From positions 1 to 64,000 of the forward strand of contig CALNHX010003632.1 in assembly GCA_940337035.1 (NCBI GenBank): a stretch of DNA of 64,000 nt, written 5' to 3'. The notes under the pieces were generated by a model. It worked only from the letters and a program-made list of their open reading frames with translations. It made no database searches and was not told the DNA's origin. Shown here piece by piece: positions 43,511-54,121 of this stretch (its first letter is position 1; each line of letters begins with the position of its first letter). The position numbers were made by a program, and so were the translations under genes. Origin of the DNA: Agriotes lineatus. Lineage: Eukaryota; Arthropoda; Insecta; Coleoptera; Elateridae.

Positions 43511-44233
43511 TTAAAGTTTAAGGCGCTCCCAGCCCGAAATGCCCTTTATTTTTGGTATCGACCTCCGCGTTGTTTTCGTTATTTTTCCTGCTTTTTGCGT
43601 TGTTGTTACTGGCCTTGCTAACGGATTCGATTTAGACTCTGTTTCGGTGTCGTAGTTCTCACTTTCCACCTCAGAACTCCTCACGTCTTCAGGCTGAACT
43701 GCTAAAATTTTGCGTTTCGAGTTCCCCCGCAGCACACTTGGGAAATTTTTTTCTTTAATGTAATCAGCGAACTTGAGATGTCCCGATGGACTTGCAATTT
43801 TTTGAGGCCTTAGAATGGCGTGCACTAGATCAGTTATGTTAGATGATGGTAAAATTTCGCCTTTTATAGTAACTGTCCCCTTGCTATCCCAGTCCACATC
43901 CTGTGATGCCCTCAAAAAACGTAAGAAAGCTTCGCCTTTTTTCTTAAAAGTGCTAGGTAGTGTAGACAAAATATCACCGTCTGAAATACTGCTGCTGGTG
44001 TTTGATTCTATTGGTATTTTGATTGATTGTCTTGTTTGGTCGGCAAAATGCAGATAACGTTGCAAGACTTGATTGTACTGCACCCATTTATCGTGGTCAG
44101 ATAATTTAGATTTTAAAACTTTCTGCATTTCGTCATCAAGCTGTGATAATATATTTTGCTCGGGATTCTCAGTAGCCTTAAAGCGGTGCATAACTTCAGG
44201 CGGCACAATCATCATCTTCTTTGCGTGTTCCAT
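43511..44233 (-). CDS. Polinton conserved protein, unknown function
   Basis: 240 codons from ATG at 44233. N-terminal helical part with KLSDHDKWVQYNQVLQRYL, a middle block with KKKGEAFLRFLRASQDVDWD and GEILPSSNITDLVHAILRP, and a basic Ser/Thr-rich tail (TTTQKAGKITKTTRRSIPK). It occupies the slot next to integrase typical of a conserved Polinton protein of unknown role. Its basic tail suggests nucleic-acid contact. 10 bases from the integrase start. Confidence 0.6.
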   Translation of the reverse strand: MEHAKKMMIVPPEVMHRFKATENPEQNILSQLDDEMQKVLKSKLSDHDKWVQYNQVLQRYLHFADQTRQSIKIPIESNTSSSISDGDILSTLPSTFKKKGEAFLRFLRASQDVDWDSKGTVTIKGEILPSSNITDLVHAILRPQKIASPSGHLKFADYIKEKNFPSVLRGNSKRKILAVQPEDVRSSEVESENYDTETESKSNPLARPVTTTQKAGKITKTTRRSIPKIKGISGWERLKL

Positions 44234-44235
44234 TT

Positions 44236-44565
44236 TTATTTAAAAATAGAACTCAATACACCCGTAATTAATGGGGCTAAGATCAACGGCAAGAACGCAC
44301 CCCCTTTTTGAGTTAAAATTTTTCGCTTCTTTTTGATGGACTCTCCAGGTTTAATTAATTTTCTAAGTACTTTTTTATGCAGGGCTATCTGAGTCTTCTG
44401 CTTAGTCGACAAAGGTATTTTTCCTTTTAGAGTGTTATATATACACTCGCAGACACAATGGATTTGTTTATCGTTAACGGTTTTTAATAATGCGATGCGT
44501 TCTTTAGAACCTAGTTTATGTAGAGCACGCAGCAACTCTGAATTCTTAATCACCGCTCGAGACAT
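44236..44565 (-). CDS. Polinton small protein with hydrophobic tail
   Basis: About 109 codons; the ATG at 44565 is the start (the codon before it is not ATG). A helical basic body (KNSELLRALHKLGSKERIAL, then many Lys) ends in GGAFLPLILAPLITGVLSSI, one candidate membrane-active segment. It could be a small minor or membrane-lytic component; that is inference. It begins just after the ATPase stop. Confidence 0.55.
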   Translation of the reverse strand: MSRAVIKNSELLRALHKLGSKERIALLKTVNDKQIHCVCECIYNTLKGKIPLSTKQKTQIALHKKVLRKLIKPGESIKKKRKILTQKGGAFLPLILAPLITGVLSSIFK

Positions 44566-44567
44566 CA

Positions 44568-45233
44568 CTAGTGAATGATTGTAAATTGATTCGAGTTGCT
44601 GTTTTTATACCCCTTCTTCGGTATATAAATATAGCAAGACCCATCCTCTCTAAAAATAGACGTTCGGTATCTTGCAATGTCGGGGGTGCTTTGTTTTAAA
44701 TCGAATAATAAATACCCGTGTGGCTTAGATGTGGCGTTTTCATATGCCTCCTGTAGAAAACGAGGATTTTCTGGACATATCTGCCTGGTTAAGTGCTTTA
44801 TTTGAGCTCTATCTCGCGGATTTTTGAAAAGAATAATGTAATGAGCATTTAGGGAAATATCCCGCTGTCCTTTTCCTTGGTGAAAAATGTTTTGCGTAAT
44901 AAAAAAAACACTGAGATTGTGGTGATGGCTCCCCTTGGTGAATAGGTCAACGACCGAGTTATTTGTCTCCCTCATTAAATCGTCGATTATTAAAAGTTTG
45001 GGTTCGGACCCCTCAAAAGATGTCATGTCTGGCAGACCTTGTTGAAATTCGACTAAAGATTTTAAATCTTCGTACAATTTTTGCCACTCGCCATAACACC
45101 AGATAACTTTAGCGAAATTTACACTGCAGAGTTTTTTCATATTTTTCAAGAAATTTATTACAAAAAACGATTTGCCCGATCCTGAGGGGCCTGCTATGAT
45201 AGCAGAAAACGGATGTGAAAACTGATGCTCCAT
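44568..45233 (-). CDS. Polinton DNA-packaging ATPase (A32/FtsK-HerA type)
   Basis: 221 codons from ATG at 45233. Walker A GPSGSGKS at residues 15-22, Walker B LLIIDDL at 80-86, an FFITQN sensor-like block near 112, and an arginine-containing RDRAQIKHL region. Size and motifs match the genome-packaging ATPases shared by Polintons, adenovirus-related and NCLDV-type viruses. Frame intact. Confidence 0.92.
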   Translation of the reverse strand: MEHQFSHPFSAIIAGPSGSGKSFFVINFLKNMKKLCSVNFAKVIWCYGEWQKLYEDLKSLVEFQQGLPDMTSFEGSEPKLLIIDDLMRETNNSVVDLFTKGSHHHNLSVFFITQNIFHQGKGQRDISLNAHYIILFKNPRDRAQIKHLTRQICPENPRFLQEAYENATSKPHGYLLFDLKQSTPDIARYRTSIFREDGSCYIYIPKKGYKNSNSNQFTIIH

Positions 45234-45324
45234 TTTTATGCAGTGAGCGATTATTACAGTAGGGCCGTCGTGAATAAACTAACTTAAAAAATCAACACGC
45301 TCATAATAAATACATTAAAAACAT

Positions 45325-45405
45325 GGTAAGTGCGGGAATCGAACCCACGACCTCTTTCGAGATCAGATCTTAAGTCTGACGCCTTAACCACTCGGCCAAC
45401 CTACC
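45325..45405 (-). tRNA. tRNA-Leu (UAA)
   Basis: Minus strand, 81 nt: acceptor pairs with one G-U, D arm GGCCGAGTGG.., anticodon stem TCAGA/TCTGA with loop CTTAAGA giving anticodon TAA, a long class II variable arm, T arm with GTTCGAATCCC-like box. It looks fully functional, with no gap or intron. It lies between the ATPase gene and the next Polinton gene, so it is carried by the element. A downstream T run is not obvious in the first 15 bases. Confidence 0.9.
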
Positions 45406-45500
45406 TCATGTATAAACCAACACTCGTCACATAATTAAAAAGAAATACAGTTTAAAACATTTTTTTTTTATTTACATTTTCATACAATATTTCATATAAA

Positions 45501-46436
45501 CTAGGACATGTACGATTTCATGCGCTCATCTGCATCAATCAGCTTCTGCAATTCTATAATAACATACATTTTAAATTTGAACACAAGTTCCCACAATAAA
45601 ATATCGTTAGCGAAAGTCCAGCGCAGAGTATTAAAAATGATTGAATCATCAAGACACAAATTTTCTGCATGTATTACTTTGTCAACGATCACTTCACCAA
45701 AATTTTGGAAATTACACTTTACACGTTTCAAGTCATTTATTTTCACAACCATCAAGTTGTACATCGGCAATAAATTTGATAGTGTTTCATACGTTACGTA
45801 AAGAGTAAACTTGTTCTCGGGGTCCTTTGTAATAATCCTGCAGGTATCATTGTTCGCGTACTCAACTGTGTGCTCAGTTAATTCATATCTGAAAGCCCCC
45901 TGCTTGGCCATCACAAATATGTCCGGTAGCGCCTCCACAAAAGCCATGAACGTCTCGGCTGTGAAGGAAACACCAGCTCCAATGTCGGTCTTCAGAATTC
46001 TTGCAACAGGCGAAAATTGTTTATAAGGATCCAGGCCCAAATGAACAACCTTGCTGGCGCTATTGTTTAAAGGCACAGTGAGGTCGCATAATAACCGTTT
46101 CTTTTCCCGTCGGGTTTGGCGGATCTCCGGCGTCACGATCGGTGCTACATCATAGGAAGGCATCGTCTCTTCAACGAACACCCTCAGGTCCTCCTCGGTG
46201 GCATCTAGACGTGGTGAATACCCCTTGGCCCCCACGTCCATGACTGGTGGTTGTGACGGCTCACCTTGTTGCTTTTTATTTAAAAGATGCATTTTCTTAC
46301 TTGGTTTTGATGCTGCTGCTGTTGCTGGCCTGTTGTAAGGACCTGGTTTCTCTTGGCACTTATTAACACTTCGAGGATCCAACTTAGTTACACTGGTAAA
46401 CTGGTACTGTTGACACGACGGCTGAGAATGAAGCAA
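45501..46436 (-). CDS. Polinton unknown protein beyond the tRNA
   Basis: 311 open codons to a TAG at 45501. No ATG at the 5' end of the frame; the first ATG is at 46292 (residue 49), or an upstream exon may be spliced on. Pro/Ser/Lys-rich N-terminus, then REKKRLLCDLTVPLNNSASK and a mostly beta/alpha globular part without known motif. It ends in a helical IIELQKLIDADERMKS. No transmembrane segment. Placed between the tRNA and the right repeat; I do not recognise the family. Confidence 0.5.
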   Translation of the reverse strand: MLHSQPSCQQYQFTSVTKLDPRSVNKCQEKPGPYNRPATAAASKPSKKMHLLNKKQQGEPSQPPVMDVGAKGYSPRLDATEEDLRVFVEETMPSYDVAPIVTPEIRQTRREKKRLLCDLTVPLNNSASKVVHLGLDPYKQFSPVARILKTDIGAGVSFTAETFMAFVEALPDIFVMAKQGAFRYELTEHTVEYANNDTCRIITKDPENKFTLYVTYETLSNLLPMYNLMVVKINDLKRVKCNFQNFGEVIVDKVIHAENLCLDDSIIFNTLRWTFANDILLWELVFKFKMYVIIELQKLIDADERMKSYMS

Positions 46437-47004
46437 TTCGATGCAGCTTAGAGACCGCGGCCGCTTTTATGAAGGTACGAAAAACATTACGTCAGAGGCA
46501 CCCCACTCTCGGATCAAATCATGCTGGAGCTTGCATTTTCAACGGACAATGCAACGTTAACCGCAGCAACAGGTCTCAACCTGCTTTAAACTGCAAACCA
46601 AAAATTCGTCATGTTCTAGCATCTTATAAATTATTTATTTCTGCCTTTGAACATTTACTGTAATTTTTGACGTGAAATATCAGATCGAGGCCTTGTTTAG
46701 AAATTGTACGCATATTAAAAAACACACAAAAATTAAACAGCTACAAAGGTCCAGCAGACGCAATCCCCCCGGTAACAATGCATTTTTTGTCGATTAAAAT
46801 TTACAGCCCGCTACATAAAACAAGTTATTGATAAAATGAAACACTTACGAAGACGCCTTTTAAAAATATTACTATGGTTCTAAATTATGCACAATGCAGT
46901 TCATCTGTTATTAATTATAATTTTCAGGAAATAAATAATTTTATAATATGACAGCATAGCGGCACTCTAGCGGAATGGCACACTGCTCAAATCTTAAATT
47001 TCTA
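46437..47004. other. Polinton right non-coding arm
   Basis: No coding region recognised; a NotI-like GCGGCCGC patch at about 46459 and AT-rich sequence. Could contain a first exon or promoter of the 311-codon gene. Confidence 0.3.
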
Positions 47005-47515
47005 AGACACCTCGCTAGTCTAGGGGTTAGGTGTAGGGGATACTGGCCCGGCAACTAGGGTTCGAATCCCACTTGGGCCCGACGCAAATAGCTTTTTTTA
47101 AATATAAATAGTCCTTCTGTGAATGCACGAGAGAGACAACCAAGGGGGCAGAAGAGCGAGATAGATTTAACAGTTTGAAATTCAAATATTTCCGCTAGAA
47201 GTGCGCGCGCAGAAAACCAAGGTGGCTGCTGACACCCGGGAAGTTTAAAATTCAAATAATGGAACTTAGAAAAAAATCGGAAAAATTTCAAATTTCAAAT
47301 ATTCCCGCGAAAATTAAAAATGGCCGCCGCGTAATTCCGGAAGAAAATAAAAAATCTAATGCGTAATTTAATCGGAAGCTAATGCGTAATTTAATCAGTA
47401 GCACACATCAAAAATAATTAGGTCAATCCGCGACATTAATTAGAGCATCTGATTCGCGGTTTAATTCGCGGTTTAATTGACTTTTAATTGATCCGATTAA
47501 ACAAGATGGCCGCCA
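47005..47515 (-). repeat. Polinton right terminal inverted repeat
   Basis: Complement of the left repeat with many indels and substitutions (shared GCGCGCGCA, ACACCCGGGAAGTTT, TAATGCGTAATTTAATC). The piece with TAATGCGTAATTTAATC is present twice here (about 47357-47396) and only once at the left end. Confidence 0.85.
47009..47080 (+). ncRNA. tRNA-like Pol III unit in right inverted repeat
   Basis: A-box-like TAGTCTAGGGGTT (47016-47028) and a perfect B-box GGTTCGAATCC (47059-47069), then TTTTTTT at 47093-47099. The acceptor and anticodon stems pair poorly. It stands in the same place as the left tRNA-like unit and likewise reads outward, though the two bodies differ greatly. Confidence 0.5.
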
Positions 47516-48694
47516 TGTCCCAACACAAAATGGCCGCTATCTACCCGACTGTTCTACTGTTATTGTTTTTTTTTAAATTATTATTGCTTCAAAGCTTATA
47601 GAATTCCAGTTTCATTGCGAACAGGATAAAGCGATAATTGATTTTAGATATCAACTTGATCAAACTATTAGAAAAACCACGAACATGTTCAATAAAAAAC
47701 ATTAATAAACTATTCCAGGTAAAAGTATATGCCCAATTCCCTACTAAAAATTTTTATAATTAGTTGGTATTTATAAATAACCCGAAGGCGCTAATTACGA
47801 CAAACATTGATGACCACATTTTAATGAGCAAAGGGAAGTGAGGACTAATTACTATACTTTCACCATTTCTCATTTATAGTAGTAATTGATGTTTCTAAAT
47901 TTCTGTATAATGATAGAATGTCTCAGTAGTTTGAAATCCTTTAGAATTCCTTTGAATATTCGAATATACCCCTCACAAAATTTCAACCAATCAAAACACT
48001 GGATTTTCATTGCAACTTGCACTCGACTGTTGGCGTGTCCACAATTATCGGTATGTGTCGCCTTTGTTTTATTATGAATGAACATTTCCTGATTAGGTGT
48101 ATTTCGTCAAATAGGTACTGTTGTGTTTTTTGGAATTTTATTTTCATTATGATCTCTACTAATTACCTACATTTTATTGCAAAACAAGATTATTTTCGTG
48201 ATCCAGGTTTTATTAATTTATGTATATAAATAAACAGTACTGACTAACAATAATTTTCTTTGTTCACACACGAATTTTTAAAAAATCCATAATGCGTATG
48301 AGCAAAAAGCATAAGAAGGTTATCTACAAATATTTAATTATATTAGTTCCCAACTTATTAATTATACATAATTAATTACAACATATCAGTTGCACCAGAA
48401 CGTTTCAGTTAAAATTCTTTAATTTTGTTATTCGGCAAGATACGCAAGGGCGTATTGGGCTAACTGGGTTATAAATAGAAGGTTTCTCACAGATGATAAA
48501 TTAACAGATAAGATACTTAGCGAAATAATCCGCTTTCGACATTGCCATTGAAAACAAATTGGTATTGCCTAAACATTTATTTTTCAAATCGTAAAAGAAA
48601 AATTCACCCCGCCCGCTATAGAAATCTATGAGCTCTCTTAAGCCGCCTTAATGTGTTTCCCTAAAATAGAAGAAGAGTTTTAGGATAAGTAAGT
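47516..48694. other. AT-rich non-coding
   Basis: No gene or repeat recognised outside the Polinton end; several short unassignable frames. Confidence 0.35.
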
Positions 48695-48950
48695 ATCGAG
48701 AGATCCAAAAAAAACTGTTCCTCAGCGGGCTGTGAAATTCAAACATTTGAATAATATGTTGGTAGCACTGTAAGTCTATGTCAAATTCTAGGTTAACAGG
48801 TTAGATTTTGCGTCAGTCTGTCTCAAAACTGACACAAAACCTAACCTGCTAACCTAGAATTTGACATAGACTTACAGTGCTACCAACATATTATTCAAAT
48901 GTTTGAATTTCACAGCCCGCTGAGGAACAGTTTTTTTTGGATCTCTCGAT
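48695..48950. repeat. 256-bp palindrome (foldback element)
   Basis: Arms of about 115 bp (left starts ATCGAGAGATCCAAAAAAAA, right ends with its complement) separated by about 25 bp centred near 48822. Pairing continues weakly outside (AAGTA). No coding. Confidence 0.9.
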
Positions 48951-50344
48951 ATTACTTAATATACGTTTTTCCTAGAATTCACCTATTACTACCATTCGAT
49001 TGATTATCAATAGTAAACTAGTGTAATAAAACTGTACCTACTTAAAAATAATTTTAAAAATCACAAAGTTTCACATAACAGCTTGAAGTTAAGTCGGTAA
49101 AAAATAAGCTAGTATAATACCTGTTACGATACTTTTGGAGCGACCCTCGTATTAGTAAACTTTCGCTAGTTGAATTTTTTTAGCTTTGAGTATTATTAGG
49201 TGGCTTTTTGGAATTTTTGCATGCTTTAAATTAGTTCTGGTTAGTGCTGCCCTAATTTTAAATATTCTCCTATAATTATCAAGCAGTTTGCTAAGCAACT
49301 CTTCGAATAATTACCCATATTTTACAAATTAAATTTATTCTGGTTACATTTCTACAGAAATTTGTATATGGCGCTTAGGCAACCCTTGTTGCAATCATTC
49401 TGCACTATTCTATTTGTTGCTAGATAAAGGATATCTCTTCTTGCAGTCACACTTTTCAGGCTGTTCTTTTCGCATCTTCTGGCCCAAAAATTTTGGAAAG
49501 TTTTGATAACTGGTAACTGGTGGATTTTTAAGTTCCTTTCCCATTTTAAACTTCGTGCAGGCTGCTAGTGCCTCGGCTGTGTGCTTAAATTTATGAGCTA
49601 ATTAGTGTAGCTCAGCTCCATTTCGATTCATCGGAGGATCTACAAAGCACATGTGCCGTTAAGACGTTCGTATTTGATTTGATTGTACTTACGTCATTCG
49701 CAACTGCGGATTCGTGTAAGGCCAGCATTGTTCTTGCACTTTCTTCTGGCTCAATTCCAGCGTAAGGTAAGATAAGGCCAGTTTCTTCTTATTTGGGACT
49801 CATTTGGGCGTTGTGCGTTATAGCCATTCCCTGTCGGATACGATTCCCCGTCGGATACAATTTCCTGCGAGAGGTTAAACTCCCCACTGAAGAAGCTTAG
49901 CATTCCTCGTTCGCTTGCGCTCTGCGGGCATCCAAACCGTCGATTTGGGTTCCTGAAACTGTCAAGTTGTCAAGGAATTCCGCAACTCCTGTGGGCTACG
50001 CTAGAGAGTGTAGCGCTGCACTCACCTGCGACATATCCACCGCTTCCTCGGCCCGCTCGGCCTTCCGTTGCGTCTCCCGAAACCCTCGCTGCTTCAGCCG
50101 TCTTCGACCCCCTCAAGCCAACAGGAAGGTTAGGATTCGACATGTTTTTACTACAGGCAAGAAACTGATATAGATAGTACTCATTGCGCCTGGTGTATTT
50201 TATAGCTAGTTAGTATTTTTGGCATAGCAATGCTTCGTTTAGTTAGATATTAGTGCATGCTTTGTATAGGTCAGATGAGCTATTATGATAGGGCTTTTGC
50301 AAATTGCGAGCGACCATTTTGTGCAGTTTAGTGAACTTTATTGA
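48951..50344. other. non-coding, nothing recognised
   Basis: The GC content rises from about 49900 on. A 68-codon frame at 49967-50173 (Arg/Ser-rich) has no recognisable motif. It may belong to the direct-repeat unit that follows, but this is not proven. Confidence 0.3.
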
Positions 50345-51290
50345 GTTATTAATCGGGCTTACCCAAGTCCGTGAAGGCAGTTCCGCGGCTTAATCCTGTA
50401 GGAGCTTTCGGTTTTGAATTAGCCCCGAGCCACGGCTTCTCTGCCGAACCTACGAATTACAGAACAGTTTGCTTTCATTTATGTGCAGCCTGGCAAATTA
50501 ATGTCAGACGTTAGATTCACTTACTAGAGCTCTGTTTAGGTGGTTCTACTGAGGACTGCGGCCCCGTCGGTCGCCGCACCCCCTCGTGCCCCCCCTGTAA
50601 TCTGTATGTTAGATCTTTCGCTCAATTATTTCAGTTTTAAGGTCGTACTTACAGCTCGTTCGTCGCCATTTGCGTGACGGCCGCTTGACATTTGGTGTTT
50701 CGCTTCATGTTGATAGTGGCTAGAGAAGCGGCGATCGGTAGCCGTTTGCTTCACTTTGGAGTAGCCGTGAACTCATTAACTGTTTTGTCGGAACCCTTTT
50801 CGCGGTGTTTGCAGTTTAAGTTCATGACTAATTAATCTCGGGTTAGTAGCGATTGCGTCACAAGACCCGCCGCCGGTAGGCTCATTGTCAATTCCGCGTT
50901 ATTGTAATTTATTTGCGAGACTCTACGTAGGTACAAGTTTGCCGAGGGTTTATTCAAGCGATTGCTTTAGCGTTCATGTATGTACTTGATGTATTTCCGC
51001 TGAGAAAACTACCCTGCTCTTATATGGCATATATCCTGGTTGTTTTTGATCCCTAGAAATTTTGAATATTTACTTTAGGATCTTTCTGAGCTGATACTCG
51101 GGGTTTCGCATCAGCTGGGCCCTTGCATAACCCGGCTCTGCTACATCCTGCCTCACAGGGTACCTCCAGTCTATCTATTTTATTTTTACGCGTAATTTAA
51201 TACTCGCTACGCTTCTTTTAAACCCCGTGTTATTTCATGCTTTCGCGGAATGTCGGCACCTGAGTAGGGAGTTCGATTGGGTTTATTAAA
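50345..51290 (+). repeat. Direct repeat copy 1 (about 0.94 kb)
   Basis: Nearly identical to 52752-54121 apart from a MITE there. It starts near TTAATCGGGCTTACCC and ends at GATTGGGTTTAT. Possibly LTRs of an unrecognised element, since the two copies enclose only 1.46 kb; no TG..CA ends or primer site found, so a plain segmental duplication is equally possible. Confidence 0.85.
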
Positions 51291-52751
51291 TTAAAATTGT
51301 CTACCATACCAATTATTTTTCAAAGATCGGTAAATGTTACATTAAACTGACTAATCTTGGGTTCACCAAATTAACTAGTAATATCTATGGTATTTTGCCC
51401 TCTTAAACATTGCATATAACCGTTATTGATAATATTTGCTAGCTCCAAAATTAAGAACATGAAAACTCAGCTCTCAGGTGTCGGGTTCCTTAAATTTATT
51501 TGAAAATGGCAGCACACCACTGGGAAATAATATCAAAACTGCACTGCGCCGGTGCTCGAGTTGACAGTTAACCTTGACCTACATAAATTTCAGTTTGTGC
51601 GACTTTCTGCGTTGTGAAATGACTAGTAAAATCAAATTATGGGCAAATTAAAAATCAGGTGAGTTATGGATTGATTTTTGCGCCTTTGTGGTAGCGTCTG
51701 TACATTCTTTTGTTCTAGGAAAACCGGATCTTCGTTGTTTGCGCCGACTCTTTTGTTTCTTGCATTCTAACCTCCAAATTTGGATTAAATTGAGATTTTT
51801 GGCTGATTATCGTTGCCTGGACAGAAACTAATGCTGGCCCTCGGTTGTGAAGCACACGAGACACAGGTAGGCTCATATGTTTCACACCCTTACGGTCGAT
51901 TAATGAAAATTCCCACACTAACCTCGCTCTTGCATCGGTAGCTGTTGCGGAAAGCCTTCCCTGGTGCCTGCGGTACCTTTGATGCCGGTATCGCTGCTGG
52001 GACCCTCGGACAGCCTGTCTCCACCTTCTGGACCCGTTCGTAGCTCTCCGGAATGCTGGGATCTCGATTGCAATCTCCTCGGGTGCCTGCCGTTGCTGGT
52101 TCGTCGAAGGAAGCGTGAAATTTTTTTTTCTTCCAAGATGGATCGCCCCTTTTAACACCACTGGTTACACACATAAAATTGCACACGTTGGTAAAGTTTC
52201 AACTCTGTATCTTTATTTTAACCATATAAAAACTTTAATTAATTGCAGAGTAAAAGGCAGATGCTGCTGGTGTCAATGTTTAATAATAATTGAATTTCCA
52301 AGCTTCTAAAAACAAATGAACATCAAAAATCAAATACAAGGAAATCAGCTTAGTACAAATTAACAACATTTAACATTAAGTTCATATTTTACAAACATTT
52401 AACTAGAACTCTTAATACTAAAATTATTTTCTTTCAAAGTAAATTGTTTATAACCTATCTTCTTGTCCATTAAATTGTTGATAACAAATGTCTTTTTGCT
52501 CACATCACTTCATTGACTCACTAATAGCATTAAACTTGTCTATTTCCTGTTTACTGTTTCATTTTCTTCAAAAATAACTAACTGTGTCCTTTTTGCTAAA
52601 ATCTCTTTTATGCTAATCTTGCTTGCATTATCCAATTCGATAATCCTTTCTTACCTTAATCAAATAAGCTCACAACGTCAGTTTTTCTTTAATTACTGTA
52701 CTAACTAACGCTTCATCTCAAGTTCTGCACAATTTGAATTCTTGTGTCAAT
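51291..52751. other. Spacer between the direct repeats
   Basis: Contains a minus-strand frame (51715-52161) rich in Arg/Gln without recognisable motif and an alternative frame over the same stretch. Just right of it on the minus strand TGGTGTTAAAAGGGG (about 52140-52155) resembles a primer-binding site, with an AATAAA upstream, so a second degraded LTR element may lie here. This is weak. Confidence 0.3.
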
Positions 52752-54121
52752 TTTGAGTCATTAATCGGGCTTACCCAAGTCCGTGAAGGCAGTTCCGCGG
52801 CTTAATCCTGTAGGAGCTTTCGGTTTTGAATTAGCCCCGAGCCACGGCTTCTCTGCCGAACCTACGAATTACAGAACAGTTTGCTTTCATTTATGTGCAG
52901 CCTGGCAAATTAATGTCAGACGTTAGATTCACTTACTAGAGCTCTGTTTAGGTGGTTCTACTGAGGACTGCGGCCCCGTCGGTCGCCGCGCCCCCTCGTG
53001 CCCCCCCTGTAATCTGTATGTTAGATCTTTCGCTCAATTATTTCAGTTTTAAGGTCTTACTTACAGCTCGTTCGTCGCCATTTGCGTGACGGCCGCTTGA
53101 CATTTGGTGTTTCGCCTCATGTTGATAGTGGCTAGAGAAGCGGCGATCGGTAGCCGTTTGCTTCACTTTGGAGTCCCCGTGAACTCATTAACTGTTTTGT
53201 TGAAACCCTTTTCGCGGTGTTTGCAGTTTAAGTTCATGACTAATTAATCTCGGGTTAGTAGCGATTGCGTCCAAGACCCGCCGCCGGTAGGCTCATTGTC
53301 AATTCCGCGTTATTGTAATTTATTTGCGAGACTCTACGTAGGTACAAGTTTGCCGAGGGTTTATTCAAGCGATTGCTTTAGCGTTCATGTATGTATAGTA
53401 TTCCAACCAAAAATTGGAAAGCTATTTAAAATCCAGTACACCATGAAAAGTGTAAGTCATGTCTAAGTTGGTTTCATACAATCAGTAAATAATATTCTAA
53501 TGTCAATCAGCTTTCAAGTAATGACAGTTCATCTGCAAACTGTACATGTAACTGTTTTGTTAAGGCATTGTAACATTGTGCATGATTTAACTAGGAACTA
53601 GTTGAGTTTTTAAAACCGCATAGTAGCATAGAAAATATTGAAAAACGTATATGTCTTCCAAACTTCCCAATGCATCTGTCAAATTTGAAGGTTACTGTCG
53701 AAATGTCACTGAATGACAATCAAACAGTAATTTTATGAATTAAATTACGAAGTGACTTACTGTTCTCAATGCTGGCCTGATTTTAAATAGCTTTCCAATT
53801 TCTGGTTGGAATACTATACTTGATGTATTTCCGCTGAGAAAACTACCCTGCTCTTATATGGCCATAAATCCTGTTTGTTTTTGATCCCTAGAAATTTTGA
53901 ATATTTACTTTAGGATCTTTCTGAGCTGATACTCGGGGTTTCGCATCAGCTGTGCGCTTGCATAACCCGGATCTGCTACATCCTGCCTCACGGGATACCT
54001 CCAGTCTATCTATTTTATTTTTATGCGTAATTTAATACTCGCTACGCTTCTTTTAAACCCCGTGTTATTTCATGCTTTCGCGGAATGTCGGCACCTGAGT
54101 AGGGAGTTCGATTGGGTTTAT
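52752..54121 (+). repeat. Direct repeat copy 2 with MITE insertion
   Basis: Same sequence as 50345-51290 with few substitutions, interrupted at 53394 by a 421-bp element. Confidence 0.85.
53396..53816. mobile_element. MITE with TA target duplication
   Basis: Inverted ends TAGTATTCCAACCAAAAATT (left) and its near complement at the right, about 37 bp. TA at 53394-53395 and 53817-53818. The empty site is preserved in copy 1 (ATGTATGTACTTGATG at about 50978-50993). No coding. Confidence 0.9.

Larger units (their letters stand above)
32155..47515. mobile_element. Polinton/Maverick element
   Basis: About 15.4 kb bounded by inverted repeats of roughly 500 bp (left 32155-32690, right 47005-47515). 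It holds the full Polinton core set: protein-primed type DNA polymerase B on the plus strand; adenain-like protease, major capsid, minor capsid, integrase and A32-like packaging ATPase on the minus strand. The genes checked are open, so the element looks nearly intact, although the two repeats have diverged visibly from each other. Exact ends and the expected 6-bp target duplication could not be fixed by eye. Confidence 0.93.

Noticed and set aside
46437..46663. Plus-strand 64-codon frame next to the 311-codon gene
   Set aside because: Short, no motif, no conserved context.
49967..50173. 68-codon Arg/Ser-rich frame
   Set aside because: Higher GC makes open frames likelier here; no recognisable domain or splice partner.
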